Origin: SFHK01 sp045538305
GTDB lineage: Bacteria > Bacillota > Clostridia > Christensenellales > Aristaeellaceae
Length of the DNA stretch: 64,000 bases
Direction: 5' to 3'
Assembly: GCA_045538305.1 (NCBI GenBank)
Contig: JAZSRC010000016.1
Location: 1-64,000 of the forward strand
The notes under the pieces are model-generated. The model made no database searches. It was not told the origin of the DNA and was given only the letters and a program-made list of their open reading frames with translations. Below, one piece after another: positions 7,798 through 16,892 of the stretch. Position 1 is the stretch's first letter. Each line of letters begins with the position of its first letter. The position numbers and the translations under genes were made by a program.

Positions 7798-8619
7798 TTA
7801 AAGTATTTTTTTAAGCATTTCGTCCATCCAATCGCCTTCGAACAGCTCGATCATGCCCTTGTCGCAAGCGGCGGCGAGCTTGGGCTCAACGGGTATGCGG
7901 GCGGTAACGTCGGTACCGGCCAGCTTCGCAGCTTCGCTCAGGCGGCTTTCGCCATAGAGCTCAATTTTCTTTCCGCAGTCCGGGCACTGATAGTAGCTCA
8001 TATTTTCAACAACGCCCAGAACCGGTATATTCATCATGTTCGCCATATTGACGGCCTTCTGAACGACCATGCCCACCAGTTCCTGCGGAGAAGTTACAAC
8101 GATCATGCCGTCTACGGGAATGGACTGGAACACCGTCAGCGGAACATCGCCCGTTCCGGGAGGCATGTCGATGAACATGATATCGATATCGCCCCAGTTT
8201 ACATCCGTCCAGAACTGCTTGACGGTTCCCGCAATCACAGGACCGCGCCAGATGACGGGATCGGTTTCGTTTGCAAGCAGCAGGTTCACGCTCATAACGT
8301 TGATGCCCGTAGCGGTAACGGCGGGAATCAGCGCGGTTTCATCCGCAGAGGCACTCTGGGAGAATTTGAACATTTTGGGAATGGACGGGCCGGTGATATC
8401 GGCGTCCAGAATCGCGGTTTTATAGCCCATTCTCTGCGCCATGGTGGCAAGGAGGCCGGTGGTAAGGCTCTTGCCTACGCCGCCCTTTCCGGATACGACG
8501 GCGATTGCCTTCTTAATTCGGCTCTGCGCATTCGGGGCTTCCTTTTGGATGCCGCTTCCCTGACGGCTTTCGCAGTTCAGCTGGCACGAGTCACAATTAT
8601 GAGTACAAGATTCAGACAT
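7798..8619 (-). CDS. Mrp/NBP35-family Fe-S carrier ATPase
   Basis: P-loop ATPase that binds and transfers iron-sulfur clusters to target proteins. The 273 residues show a deviant Walker A VVSGKGGVGKS (about 41-51), a second motif DADITGPSIPK, and MFIDMPPGTGD. The N-terminus holds a Cys-rich element C-x3-C-x2-C-x3-C (Cys5, 9, 12, 16) that could ligate a cluster as in NBP35, and a C-x2-C (QCPDCG) occurs near residue 210, as in Mrp. The ATG follows GGAGG. The gene is divergent from gyrB and has its own promoter. Confidence 0.88.
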   Translation of the reverse strand: MSESCTHNCDSCQLNCESRQGSGIQKEAPNAQSRIKKAIAVVSGKGGVGKSLTTGLLATMAQRMGYKTAILDADITGPSIPKMFKFSQSASADETALIPAVTATGINVMSVNLLLANETDPVIWRGPVIAGTVKQFWTDVNWGDIDIMFIDMPPGTGDVPLTVFQSIPVDGMIVVTSPQELVGMVVQKAVNMANMMNIPVLGVVENMSYYQCPDCGKKIELYGESRLSEAAKLAGTDVTARIPVEPKLAAACDKGMIELFEGDWMDEMLKKIL

Positions 8620-8655
8620 GGTATTCCTCCGAAATCAAAACAATTTACCGTGGTT

Positions 8656-8684
8656 ATTATACCATCCGTCCCTGTATTTTGCAA
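8656..8684 (-). promoter_or_regulatory. Promoter of the Mrp-GH130 transcript
   Basis: On the minus strand TTGCAA (8684-8679) and TATAAT (8661-8656) are 17 bases apart, 37 bases upstream of the Mrp start codon. Confidence 0.7.
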
Positions 8685-8741
8685 GGCTTGTTTCATGGGA
8701 TTGCACGCGCAAAAACCGAAAGCAGAAATAACACAGAAGCA

Positions 8742-8770
8742 ATGCAAAAAGCGTGAAAATGTGATATAAT
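8742..8770 (+). promoter_or_regulatory. Extended -10 promoter of gyrBA
   Basis: TATAAT at 8765-8770 is preceded by TGA, forming the extended -10 TGATATAAT. The -35 region (ATGCAA, 8742-8747) is poor, as is common with extended -10 promoters. Confidence 0.6.
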
Positions 8771-8808
8771 TATATAGTAGAAAAATTTTGATCTCAGAGG
8801 TTGAACGC

Positions 8809-10743
8809 ATGGCGAACGAAACCCACTATGATGAAAGTAATATCCAGATTCTGGAGGGCCTTGAGGCCGTCCGCCGCCGTCCCGGCATGTATATCGGCTC
8901 GACCGACGAGCGCGGATTGCACCACCTGGTATACGAAATTGTTGACAATGCGGTAGACGAGGCGCTTGCCGGCTACTGCAAAAACATCCATGTGCGCCTG
9001 CATTCAGACGGCTCCGTTTCCGTCCAGGACGACGGACGCGGTTTTCCCGTGGGCGTACATCCGAAGGTTGGCCGTCCGGCAGTTGAAGTTTGTCTTACCA
9101 TGCTGCATGCCGGCGGTAAGTTCGGCGGCGGGGGTTATAAGGTTTCCGGCGGTCTGCACGGCGTAGGCGCGTCGGTTGTTAACGCGCTTTCCAGCCACCT
9201 TCAGGTAAACGTCTATCAGGACGGCAAAATTTATCAGCAGGAATACGAGCGCGGCAAGGTACTTTACGATCTGAAGGTCATCGGGGAAACCGAACGTACC
9301 GGTACTACCATCCGCTTCTGGCCGGATGTAAAAACCGGCGAGAAGCCCGAACCCGGTATTTTCGAAACCGGAAACTTCGATTTTGACACACTGCGCACGC
9401 GCTTTCGTGAAATGGCTTTCCTCAACAAGGGCATCCGCATCACTGTGGAGGATGAACGTAAAGAGCCCGCGCTGGAAAAGGAATACCACTACGAGGGCGG
9501 CATCGTATCGTTTGTTGATTATCTGAACAAAAACAAAACCTGCCTGTTCCACAAGCCCATTTACATCGAGGGCGTGAAAAACGGAAGCACGGTTGAAGTC
9601 GCGCTTCAGTGGAACGACGGATATAACGAAAGCGTATTCACCTTCGCAAACAACATCCATACGCCCGAAGGCGGCACGCATCTGGTGGGCTTCCGCTCTG
9701 CGCTCACCCGCGTGATCAACGACTACGGCCGCAAAAACAAAATTCTGCGCGACGCAGATGCAAATCTGACGGGCGAAGACGTTCGCGAAGGCCTGACCGC
9801 CATCGTTTCTGTAAAGATGGTCGAGCCCCAGTTTGAGGGCCAGACCAAGTCCAAGCTCGGCAACAGCGAAATCCGCCCGCTGGTAGACGGACTGGTAGCC
9901 GATAAGCTGTCCACAGTATTTGAGGAAACCCCCTCCATCGCAAGGGTTGTGCTTGACAAATGCATTTCCGCCGCCCGCGCCAGAGAAGCCGCCCGCAAGG
10001 CGCGCGATCTTACAAGAAGAAAAACGGTGCTTGAATCCGCCGCTCTTCCCGGAAAGCTGGCCGACTGCTCCGAGCGCGATCCCGCAAAGTGTGAGATTTT
10101 CCTGGTTGAGGGCGACAGCGCCGGCGGAAGCGCGAAAACAGGCCGCGACCGCCATTTCCAGGCGATTCTGCCGCTGAGAGGTAAAATCCTGAACGTAGAA
10201 AAAACCCGCATGGATAAGGTCCTTGCAAACGCAGAAATCAAAGCCATGATCACCGCCTTTGGCGGCGGCTTCGGAAACGAATTCGACGCCAGTAAGCTGC
10301 GCTATCACAGAATTGTGTGCATGACGGACGCTGACGTAGACGGAAGCCACATCCGCATCCTCCTGCTCACCTTCTTCTATCGATTCATGCCCAAGCTCAT
10401 TGAGGACGGGTATGTATACATCGCCCAGCCGCCGCTTTACAAGGTTACCAAGGGCAAGACCGAAAAATATGTGTACAGCGACGCACAGCTGCAGGCATAC
10501 CTCGACCAGCTTGGCCGCGATTCCAAGCCCGATATTCAGCGCTATAAAGGCCTTGGCGAAATGAGCGCAGAACAGCTTTGGACAACCACGATGGATCCTG
10601 CAACGCGCAATATGTACAAGGTAACGCTGAAAGACGCCATCTCCGCCGACGAAATGTTTACCCTGCTGATGGGCGATCAGGTAGAGCCGAGGCGCGAATT
10701 CATCGAGCAGAACGCAAGGCTCGTAGCGGATCTTGATATCTGA
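8809..10743 (+). CDS. gyrB: DNA gyrase subunit B
   Basis: ATPase subunit of the type II topoisomerase that introduces negative supercoils. The 644-residue protein has the GHKL ATPase motifs (EIVDNAVDEALAG, DDGRGFPVG, GGLHGVGASVVNALS), the transducer domain, the TOPRIM motif EGDSAGGSAK with DADVDGSHI, and the C-terminal QRYKGLGEMSAEQLW signature. The length is that of the short Gram-positive GyrB without the enterobacterial insert. The ATG at 8809 is chosen; a TTG seven codons upstream is less well placed for the AGAGG. gyrA follows 38 bases downstream, which argues for gyrB over parE. Confidence 0.96.
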   Translation: MANETHYDESNIQILEGLEAVRRRPGMYIGSTDERGLHHLVYEIVDNAVDEALAGYCKNIHVRLHSDGSVSVQDDGRGFPVGVHPKVGRPAVEVCLTMLHAGGKFGGGGYKVSGGLHGVGASVVNALSSHLQVNVYQDGKIYQQEYERGKVLYDLKVIGETERTGTTIRFWPDVKTGEKPEPGIFETGNFDFDTLRTRFREMAFLNKGIRITVEDERKEPALEKEYHYEGGIVSFVDYLNKNKTCLFHKPIYIEGVKNGSTVEVALQWNDGYNESVFTFANNIHTPEGGTHLVGFRSALTRVINDYGRKNKILRDADANLTGEDVREGLTAIVSVKMVEPQFEGQTKSKLGNSEIRPLVDGLVADKLSTVFEETPSIARVVLDKCISAARAREAARKARDLTRRKTVLESAALPGKLADCSERDPAKCEIFLVEGDSAGGSAKTGRDRHFQAILPLRGKILNVEKTRMDKVLANAEIKAMITAFGGGFGNEFDASKLRYHRIVCMTDADVDGSHIRILLLTFFYRFMPKLIEDGYVYIAQPPLYKVTKGKTEKYVYSDAQLQAYLDQLGRDSKPDIQRYKGLGEMSAEQLWTTTMDPATRNMYKVTLKDAISADEMFTLLMGDQVEPRREFIEQNARLVADLDI

Positions 10744-10781
10744 CAAACACGGGACACCCCCGGACGGAGGCAATCATCCCC

Positions 10782-13310
10782 ATGAACGATCAATATAATA
10801 TCGGCAATCTTACCCCGCTGGACGTAGAGGACGAGCTCAAAAAATCGTTTATATCCTACGCCATGGCGGTTATCGTAAGCCGCGCACTGCCGGACGTGCG
10901 CGACGGCCTGAAACCCGTACACAGGCGTATACTGTACTCCATGATGGAATTGGGCGTAACCCCCGACAAGCCTTACAGAAAGTCTGCCCGTATCGTAGGC
11001 GACGTACTGGGTAAATATCATCCCCACGGCGACAGCGCCGTGTACGACGCGGCCGTACGCCTTGCGCAGGATTTTTCCACCCGCTATACGCTGATTGACG
11101 GCCAGGGCAACTTTGGCTCGGTCGATGGCGACGGCGCGGCAGCCATGCGATACACCGAGGTTCGTCTGGACAAGCTGGCCATGGAAATGGTTCGCGACCT
11201 CGATAAAGAGACAGTTGATTTTTACCCCAATTTTGACGAAACGCTCATGCAGCCCGCAGTCATGCCCGCGCGCTATCCGAACCTTCTGGTAAACGGTTCG
11301 GCGGGTATTGCCGTCGGCATGGCAACCAATATTCCCCCGCACAATCTGGGCGAAGTCATCGACGCAGTCGTATACATGATTGATCACCGCGACTGCTCCG
11401 TGGACGAGCTTATGACCTGCATTCAGGGCCCGGACTTCCCCACAGGCGGCGTCATTCTCGGAAAGCGCGGCATTTACGACGCATACCATACAGGCCGCGG
11501 CCGCATTATCGTGCGCGCGAAAACCGAAATTGAAGAAATGACTCAGAACCGTCAGCGCATCGTCGTTACGGAAATACCGTATATGGTAAACAAGGCCAAT
11601 CTGGTTACCAAAATTGCGGAGCTGGTTCATGAAAAGCGGCTGGAGGGCATCAGCGATATCCGCGATGAGTCCGACAGAAACGGTATGCGCATCGCCATTG
11701 AGCTTAAGCGCGATGTAAATGCCAACGTTGTGCTTAACTACCTGTACAAGCACACCCAGATGCAGGATACCTTCGGCGTCAACATGCTTGCGCTTGTGAA
11801 CGGCGAACCGAAAATCCTGTCGCTTAAGAGCGTCATCAAGCACTATCTGGATCATCAGGTGGACGTCATCCGTCGCCGCACGAAGTACGAGCTGGATAAG
11901 GCGCTCGCGCGTGCGCACATACTGGAAGGCCTGCTGATCGCACTTGACCGCATTGACGAAGTAATCAATCTCATCCGCTCCAGCGCAACGCCGCCCATCG
12001 CCAGAGAAGGCCTGATGACCAATTTCGGCCTGACCGAAAAGCAGGCGCAGGCCATACTGGATATGCGCCTGCAGAGGCTGACCGGTCTGGAACGCGAAAG
12101 GCTGCAGGAGGAATACGATCAGCTTCAAAAGCAGATTACCTACTTAAATAGCGTACTCGCCAGCGAAGAAATGGTAATGGGCATTATCCGCGAAGAAATC
12201 CTCGAAATCAAGCGCAAGTATTCCGACGAACGCCGTACGGAAATTTCCGCGCTCGAAGGCGAAATCGATATGCTGGACCTGGTGCAGGAGGAGGACATGG
12301 TTCTCACCATCACCCACTTCGGCTACGTAAAGCGTCTGGCCAATTCCACCTACCGTTCTCAGCGCAGGGGCGGAAAGGGCGTTACCGCCGCCACCACGCG
12401 CGAGGAGGATTTTGTAGAACAGCTCTACGTTACCTCCACGCACGACCCGATCATGTTCTTCACCAACCGCGGTCGCGTGCACCAGATGTACTGCTACGAA
12501 ATCCCCGAAGCCGGACGCACCGCGCGCGGCACCGCGATTGTTAACCTTCTGAACCTGGATCCCGGCGAAAAGGTTACCGCCGTCCTGCCCGTGCCCGAGG
12601 AGAAAATGGCCGGACATTATCTGGTAATGGCAACGCGCGGCGGCACGATCAAGCGTACGGAGCTTTCCGAGTTTACCAACCTCAGAAAAACCGGCCTGAT
12701 TGCCATCATTCTGCGAGAGGACGACGACTTGATCGCCGTTCGCCTGACAGACGGCAGCAAGGAATTGCTGCTGGGCTCCAAGAACGGTATGGCCATCCGC
12801 TTTGCAGAGGAAGATCTGCGCCCCATCGGCCGCGCCAGCATGGGCGTTCGCTCGATGGATCTGGACGAGGGAGATGAGGTCGTCGATCTGTCCATTGTAG
12901 AAGAGGGCAAGCAGGTGCTTTCCATCACAGAAAACGGCTACGGAAAACGCACGGATATCTCCGAATACCGCCTGCAGAACCGCGCCGGCAAGGGCATCAA
13001 GGCTATGAACCTGACAAGCAAAACCGGTAAGCTCGCCGCGCAGCTGCTGGTCAGCGACGATGAAGACATCCTTCTCATCACCGCAGATGGTACCATCATT
13101 CGCACCCCCGTGGCCGATATCAGCGTACACGGCAGAAACACGCAGGGCGTTCGCCTGATGCGCGTAGGCGACAGCCGCATTGTGTGCGTAGCGCCTTCCG
13201 ATAAGGATGAGGAGCTGGAGGATACTGAAGCCGAAAACGCAAACGCGCCCGACGCGCTTGATCGTCTGGTTGTCGACCTGGAGGAAAATCCCGAACCCGA
13301 AGAAAACTAA
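10782..13310 (+). CDS. gyrA: DNA gyrase subunit A
   Basis: DNA-cleaving subunit of gyrase. In its 842 residues the breakage-reunion domain contains the catalytic Tyr124 in AAMRYTEVRL, the winged-helix region with HPHGDSAVYD, and a C-terminal beta-pinwheel. A GyrA-box-like sequence QRRGGKG (about residue 527) marks it as gyrase rather than topoisomerase IV. In the quinolone-resistance region the Ser and Asp equivalent to E. coli Ser83 and Asp87 (here Ser85, Asp89) are both retained, so no classic resistance substitution is present. The C-terminus is strongly acidic (LEDTEAENANAPD to PEPEEN). CGGAGG precedes the ATG. Confidence 0.96.
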   Translation: MNDQYNIGNLTPLDVEDELKKSFISYAMAVIVSRALPDVRDGLKPVHRRILYSMMELGVTPDKPYRKSARIVGDVLGKYHPHGDSAVYDAAVRLAQDFSTRYTLIDGQGNFGSVDGDGAAAMRYTEVRLDKLAMEMVRDLDKETVDFYPNFDETLMQPAVMPARYPNLLVNGSAGIAVGMATNIPPHNLGEVIDAVVYMIDHRDCSVDELMTCIQGPDFPTGGVILGKRGIYDAYHTGRGRIIVRAKTEIEEMTQNRQRIVVTEIPYMVNKANLVTKIAELVHEKRLEGISDIRDESDRNGMRIAIELKRDVNANVVLNYLYKHTQMQDTFGVNMLALVNGEPKILSLKSVIKHYLDHQVDVIRRRTKYELDKALARAHILEGLLIALDRIDEVINLIRSSATPPIAREGLMTNFGLTEKQAQAILDMRLQRLTGLERERLQEEYDQLQKQITYLNSVLASEEMVMGIIREEILEIKRKYSDERRTEISALEGEIDMLDLVQEEDMVLTITHFGYVKRLANSTYRSQRRGGKGVTAATTREEDFVEQLYVTSTHDPIMFFTNRGRVHQMYCYEIPEAGRTARGTAIVNLLNLDPGEKVTAVLPVPEEKMAGHYLVMATRGGTIKRTELSEFTNLRKTGLIAIILREDDDLIAVRLTDGSKELLLGSKNGMAIRFAEEDLRPIGRASMGVRSMDLDEGDEVVDLSIVEEGKQVLSITENGYGKRTDISEYRLQNRAGKGIKAMNLTSKTGKLAAQLLVSDDEDILLITADGTIIRTPVADISVHGRNTQGVRLMRVGDSRIVCVAPSDKDEELEDTEAENANAPDALDRLVVDLEENPEPEEN

Positions 13311-13326
13311 ATCAGATGCGATTTAT

Positions 13327-13361
13327 GGGGCTGCCGCAGAAAAATGATCTGCAGCAGCCCC
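13327..13361 (+). terminator. Terminator after gyrA
   Basis: GGGGCTGC (13327-13334) pairs with GCAGCCCC (13354-13361), and an inner GCAGA/TCTGC pair extends the stem. The T-run after it is poor (TGTGATTTAT), but it lies 16 bases after the gyrA stop and before an unrelated promoter. Confidence 0.65.
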
Positions 13362-13480
13362 TGTGATTTATAGAAAAATTCATTATACATAAAAATGAAT
13401 CATTTATATCCATTGTTCTTTCATATATTCAAAAATTTGAATTTTCAATCAATTCATAATGAGGGAATTGCAATTTCATC

Positions 13481-13509
13481 TTGCATATTCTATTCAAATG
13501 GTGTATAAT
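13481..13509 (+). promoter_or_regulatory. Promoter of the RpiR-BaiN operon
   Basis: TTGCAT (13481-13486) and TATAAT (13504-13509) are 17 bases apart. The region upstream (13380-13480) is AT-rich and holds the imperfect inverted repeat AAAAATTTGAATTTTC near 13432. Confidence 0.7.
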
Positions 13510-13566
13510 AGCTACGATATATCGGTCTGACAGCCAAAGAAACAGGAAATAACGGAGGATTTGGGC

Positions 13567-14433
13567 ATGGATAATACGCAGGAGCTGCTTCAGCGACTGA
13601 ATCACAGCGGAAAACGCTTGTCTAAAAGCCATCGCCGCATTGCGGAGTGCATCGTTTCCCATTATGACAAAGCCGCTTTTATGACGGCGTCGCGGTTGGG
13701 CGAATATGTCGGCGTATCGGAATCCACGGTTGTCCGTTTTGCCGCCGCGCTCGGTTATGAGGGCTATCCGCAGCTGCAGAAGGCGCTTCAGGAGCTGATC
13801 CGCCACCGGCTTACCGCTACCCAGCGACTGGAAATGACGGGCGATATGGGGCATGCACAGGTACTAAACAAGGTATTGAAAACCGATATTCAGAACATCC
13901 GCTCTACACTGGATGAGCTGGATCTGAATACGTTTGAAGCCGTTATCGAAGGCATTCTGCAGGCGCGCAACATTTACGTGCTCGGCCTTCGCGCCAGCGC
14001 CCCGCTGGCGGAGTTCTTCGGCCACTATCTGAACTTTATCTTCCCGAATGTACACATCGTTACAAGCGGCGTTTCCGACGTATTTGAGCAGGTATCCCGC
14101 ATCAATGACGACGATGTATTGATCGGCATTTCCTTCCCCCGCTATACCAGCCATACCGTAAAAGCCATGAAATTTGCGCGCTCACGCGGCGCGACGCTGA
14201 TCGCCATTACCGACGGCCCGCTTTCTCCGCTTCATGCCGAGGCGAATTTCTGCCTGATGGCAAAAAGCGATATGGCCTCCTTTGTCGATTCGCTGGCGGC
14301 TCCGCTGTCCCTGATCAACGCGCTGATCGTCGCGCTTTCGCAGCGCAGGCGTTCACAGGTAACGGACTATTTCCAGAAGATGGAAGACATCTGGTCGGAA
14401 TACAGAGTATATCTGGGAAAGAGCAACGAATAA
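13567..14433 (+). CDS. MurR/RpiR-family transcriptional regulator
   Basis: Transcription factor with an N-terminal helix-turn-helix (about residues 1-77; motif SKSHRRIAECIVSHYDKAAF then SESTVVRFAAALGYEGYPQLQ) and a C-terminal SIS domain (about 115-260) that binds phosphosugars. Family members control amino-sugar, N-acetylmuramic acid or ribose metabolism in response to a sugar phosphate. The ATG at 13567 lies eight bases from GGAGG; an earlier TTG is too close to it. The stop codon is immediately followed by the start of the flavoprotein gene. No sugar gene is adjacent, so its ligand is unknown. Confidence 0.88.
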   Translation: MDNTQELLQRLNHSGKRLSKSHRRIAECIVSHYDKAAFMTASRLGEYVGVSESTVVRFAAALGYEGYPQLQKALQELIRHRLTATQRLEMTGDMGHAQVLNKVLKTDIQNIRSTLDELDLNTFEAVIEGILQARNIYVLGLRASAPLAEFFGHYLNFIFPNVHIVTSGVSDVFEQVSRINDDDVLIGISFPRYTSHTVKAMKFARSRGATLIAITDGPLSPLHAEANFCLMAKSDMASFVDSLAAPLSLINALIVALSQRRRSQVTDYFQKMEDIWSEYRVYLGKSNE

Positions 14434-15687
14434 ATGAAAAAGCATATACTCGTCATCGGCGGCGGCGCAGCAGGCTTACTGGCTGCGCTGTATGCCTTAA
14501 GAGGCGGCGCAAGCGTAACGCTTCTTGAAAGAAACGAAAAGCTCGGAAAAAAAATATATATTACCGGTAAAGGCCGCTGCAATGTGACAAACGCGCAGGA
14601 GCCGGAAGCGTTCATGAAAAACATCGTAAGGAATCCGCGCTTTCTGTACGCATCGTTTGCATGCCTTGACAATACCGGCTTGATGGATTTGATAGAAAGC
14701 CTCGGCACAAAGCTGAAGGTGGAGCGCGGCGACAGAGTTTTCCCCGAAAGCGACCATGCCAGCGACATCACCAACGCCTTTGAGCGCGAAATCCGCCGCA
14801 TGGGCGCAGACATCCGCCTGAACACAAGGGTAAAAGAGATTGCATCAAAGGACGGAAAATGCACCGGCGTAATTACCGAGGATGGCAGGCACATAGCGGC
14901 CGACGCCGTCATTATTGCCACCGGCGGCCTGAGCTATCCCTCCACCGGCTCAACGGGCGACGGACACGCATTTGCAAGGGCTACCGGGCACGGCGTTACC
15001 GCCTGCCGCCCGTCGCTGACGCCGATCGAAACCAAGGAAGAATGGCCCCGCGAGCTTATGGGTCTGTCGCTGAAAAACGTGGCCCTGAACGCCTATCAAA
15101 TGGTGAAGGGAAAGAAAAAGCGCATATTCTCCGAGCAGGGGGAAATGCTGTTTACGCATTTCGGCATTTCGGGTCCGCTCGCGCTTACGCTTTCCAGCGT
15201 TCTGCCCGACGATCCCAAGGACGTATCCCTTTCCATTGATCTTAAGCCTGCGCTTGACGAAGCGCAGCTGGAAAAGCGCGTGCTGCGCGATTTTCAGGCC
15301 ATGCAGCGCAAGCAGCTGTTTACCTGTATGGATGGCCTGGAGCCGCATGCGCTGGGCATGAAAATACTGGAAATGTGCGATCTGTCCCCCTATCAGCCGA
15401 TCCATTCCGTAACAGCGGAGGAAAGAAAGCGTATGGTTTCCATGCTCAAGGCGCTGCCGCTTACGGTAAAGGGCTTCAGAGGCATGAACGAAGCCGTCAT
15501 TACAAGGGGCGGCGTAGAAATCAAAGCAATTAACCCCTCAACCATGGAGTCCAAACTGATGCCGGGCTTGTATTTTGCAGGCGAAGTCATAGATGTGGAC
15601 GCCCTGACCGGCGGCTTCAATCTGCAGATTGCCTTCTCCACCGGCGCGCTTGCCGGGAAAAGCGCCGCGGCGGATGCCTGTCGATAA
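14434..15687 (+). CDS. BaiN/RdsA-family NAD(P)/FAD-dependent oxidoreductase (HI0933-like)
   Basis: Flavoprotein of 417 residues. The FAD-binding Rossmann motif VIGGGAAGLLAALYA is at residues 6-20, followed by KKIYITGKGRCNVTN, the hallmark of the HI0933/YhiN family. Further motifs are IIATGGLSYPSTGSTGDG and the C-terminal GLYFAGEVIDVDALTGGFNLQIAFSTG. Members are widespread and usually annotated as aminoacetone oxidase-like or BaiN; BaiN itself has been linked to bile acid dehydroxylation, but most homologues have no proven substrate. It begins directly after the regulator's stop codon, so the two are co-transcribed. Confidence 0.88.
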   Translation: MKKHILVIGGGAAGLLAALYALRGGASVTLLERNEKLGKKIYITGKGRCNVTNAQEPEAFMKNIVRNPRFLYASFACLDNTGLMDLIESLGTKLKVERGDRVFPESDHASDITNAFEREIRRMGADIRLNTRVKEIASKDGKCTGVITEDGRHIAADAVIIATGGLSYPSTGSTGDGHAFARATGHGVTACRPSLTPIETKEEWPRELMGLSLKNVALNAYQMVKGKKKRIFSEQGEMLFTHFGISGPLALTLSSVLPDDPKDVSLSIDLKPALDEAQLEKRVLRDFQAMQRKQLFTCMDGLEPHALGMKILEMCDLSPYQPIHSVTAEERKRMVSMLKALPLTVKGFRGMNEAVITRGGVEIKAINPSTMESKLMPGLYFAGEVIDVDALTGGFNLQIAFSTGALAGKSAAADACR

Positions 15688-15724
15688 AAACTCCTGATAT
15701 CCAAGATCTCATTATGAATATCTG

Positions 15725-15757
15725 CCGCCAGACGTTTTTCCGTCTGGCGGTATTCTT
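15725..15757 (+). terminator. Rho-independent terminator
   Basis: A perfect 10-bp stem (15725-15734 with 15741-15750) with a TTTTTC loop is followed by TATTCTT. It ends the RpiR-flavoprotein transcript. Confidence 0.75.
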
Positions 15758-15880
15758 ATAATATTATACCGATATCCCCATTGCTCATTTCTATAAAATG
15801 TGTTAAACTGTATTTATATCAGAGTTTACAAACGGCGCAAAAGCATAAACGCACCTGCGCCGCTAAAAGGAGGAATTCCC

Positions 15881-16765
15881 ATGAAAAAGTTTTTATCTCT
15901 TACGCTGATTGTGATGCTGCTTCTGTTAGGCAGCGCTTTTGCCTCCGTATTTCAGGATGATGTGAACGCGATCATACCGGTTATTGCAGAAATTGCAGAA
16001 GCCAACGATACGAACGTTTATCTCACGGAAAACGACCCGGCAAAGGACGCCTCTCACAGCGAATACTTCAGCGTATACCACAACCAGGACAAAACCTTTT
16101 TTGCCACCTTTATCGGAAACGAGGACGGCATAAAACGAGTGGAATTCGCCATTTTTGACGAACAGCAGTATATAGACGGATACTTGTACGCCATGTTCCT
16201 GGTTCATGGCTATTACGGCTATGTCGATGATGCCCTGTTAAACAGCGCTTACCTTTCCGCGATGAATGTTGCATCCATGCACCTGCGCAGACCGGTTCAG
16301 GCTACCCATATGGTTAACGAAGAGATGGTAATCACCTTTGGAATGGATGCGGTTTCAGAACACGCGGATCCGTTTATGCTGTGCACGGTTCAGATGCCCG
16401 AGCCGGCGCCCGAACAGGAGGCAGCTGATATACTTTGCAGTGCATGCGGCGGTACAGGCACCGTTTCCACCTATAACAACTGCTTCCTGTGCTCCGGTTC
16501 CGGCGTGCTTGGCGATACATGCCCTACATGCAAGGGCGCGATTGTCTGCAGCAGATGCAAGGGCGCCGGCAACCTGACCGAATACGACGTCATACTGGAT
16601 ATCAACGAAGAAAAGGTCTGCGGCATCTGTGAAGGAGACGGCATATGCTTAGAATGCGGCGGCACCGGAAAATACATGTGCTTCCTGTGCGACGCGACAG
16701 GCAAAACGGTTGTCAACTCCACTGTATGCGAAGCATGCGGCGGTTTTGGATTCGATTTCCAATAA
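15881..16765 (+). CDS. Secreted protein with DnaJ-type CxxCxGxG zinc-finger repeats
   Basis: The 294-residue protein starts with a signal peptide (MKKFLSLTLIVMLLLLGSAFA). Residues 25-170 form a domain I do not recognise. Residues 186-290 contain eight C-x2-C motifs, most as CxxCxGxG (for example CSACGGTG, CFLCSGSG, CSRCKGAG, CLECGGTG, CEACGGFG), the arrangement of the DnaJ central zinc-binding domain but with twice the usual four motifs. There is no J domain. AAAGGAGG precedes the ATG at 15881. An exported Cys-rich domain is unusual; it may bind zinc or act in thiol chemistry. It appears monocistronic. Confidence 0.75.
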   Translation: MKKFLSLTLIVMLLLLGSAFASVFQDDVNAIIPVIAEIAEANDTNVYLTENDPAKDASHSEYFSVYHNQDKTFFATFIGNEDGIKRVEFAIFDEQQYIDGYLYAMFLVHGYYGYVDDALLNSAYLSAMNVASMHLRRPVQATHMVNEEMVITFGMDAVSEHADPFMLCTVQMPEPAPEQEAADILCSACGGTGTVSTYNNCFLCSGSGVLGDTCPTCKGAIVCSRCKGAGNLTEYDVILDINEEKVCGICEGDGICLECGGTGKYMCFLCDATGKTVVNSTVCEACGGFGFDFQ

Positions 16766-16789
16766 AGAATCAGTGATCTAGAAAACAAT

Positions 16790-16813
16790 TTCGCCTGCAT
16801 TTATTCAGGCGAA
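16790..16813 (+). terminator. Hairpin after the zinc-finger gene
   Basis: TTCGCCTG (16790-16797) and CAGGCGAA (16806-16813) form an 8-bp perfect stem followed by AAAC. It is one of two adjacent hairpins in this convergent gap. Confidence 0.5.
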
Positions 16814-16822
16814 AAACAAACA

Positions 16823-16868
16823 GGCTTTAAGGCACGACAAACGTCATGCGCCTTAAAGCCTTTGTTTT
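16823..16868. terminator. Bidirectional terminator between convergent genes
   Basis: GGCTTTAAGGC (16823-16833) pairs perfectly with 16850-16860. On the plus strand it is followed by TTTGTTTT, and on the minus strand by TGTTTGTTTTT, so it can stop both the zinc-finger gene and the DUF1294 gene. Confidence 0.75.
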
Positions 16869-16892
16869 ATCAAAAAGCCGATCGTCTTTCAT

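Noticed and set aside
8620..8808. Chromosome origin near gyrB
   Set aside because: No dnaA, dnaN or recF, and no DnaA-box cluster was seen; gyrBA alone does not mark oriC.
9004..10773. Long open frame of 589 codons opposite gyrB
   Set aside because: It lies wholly antisense to gyrB, has no family similarity and arises from the GC-rich third positions of the real gene.
10677..12128. 483-codon frame opposite gyrA
   Set aside because: Antisense shadow of gyrA with no recognisable protein features.
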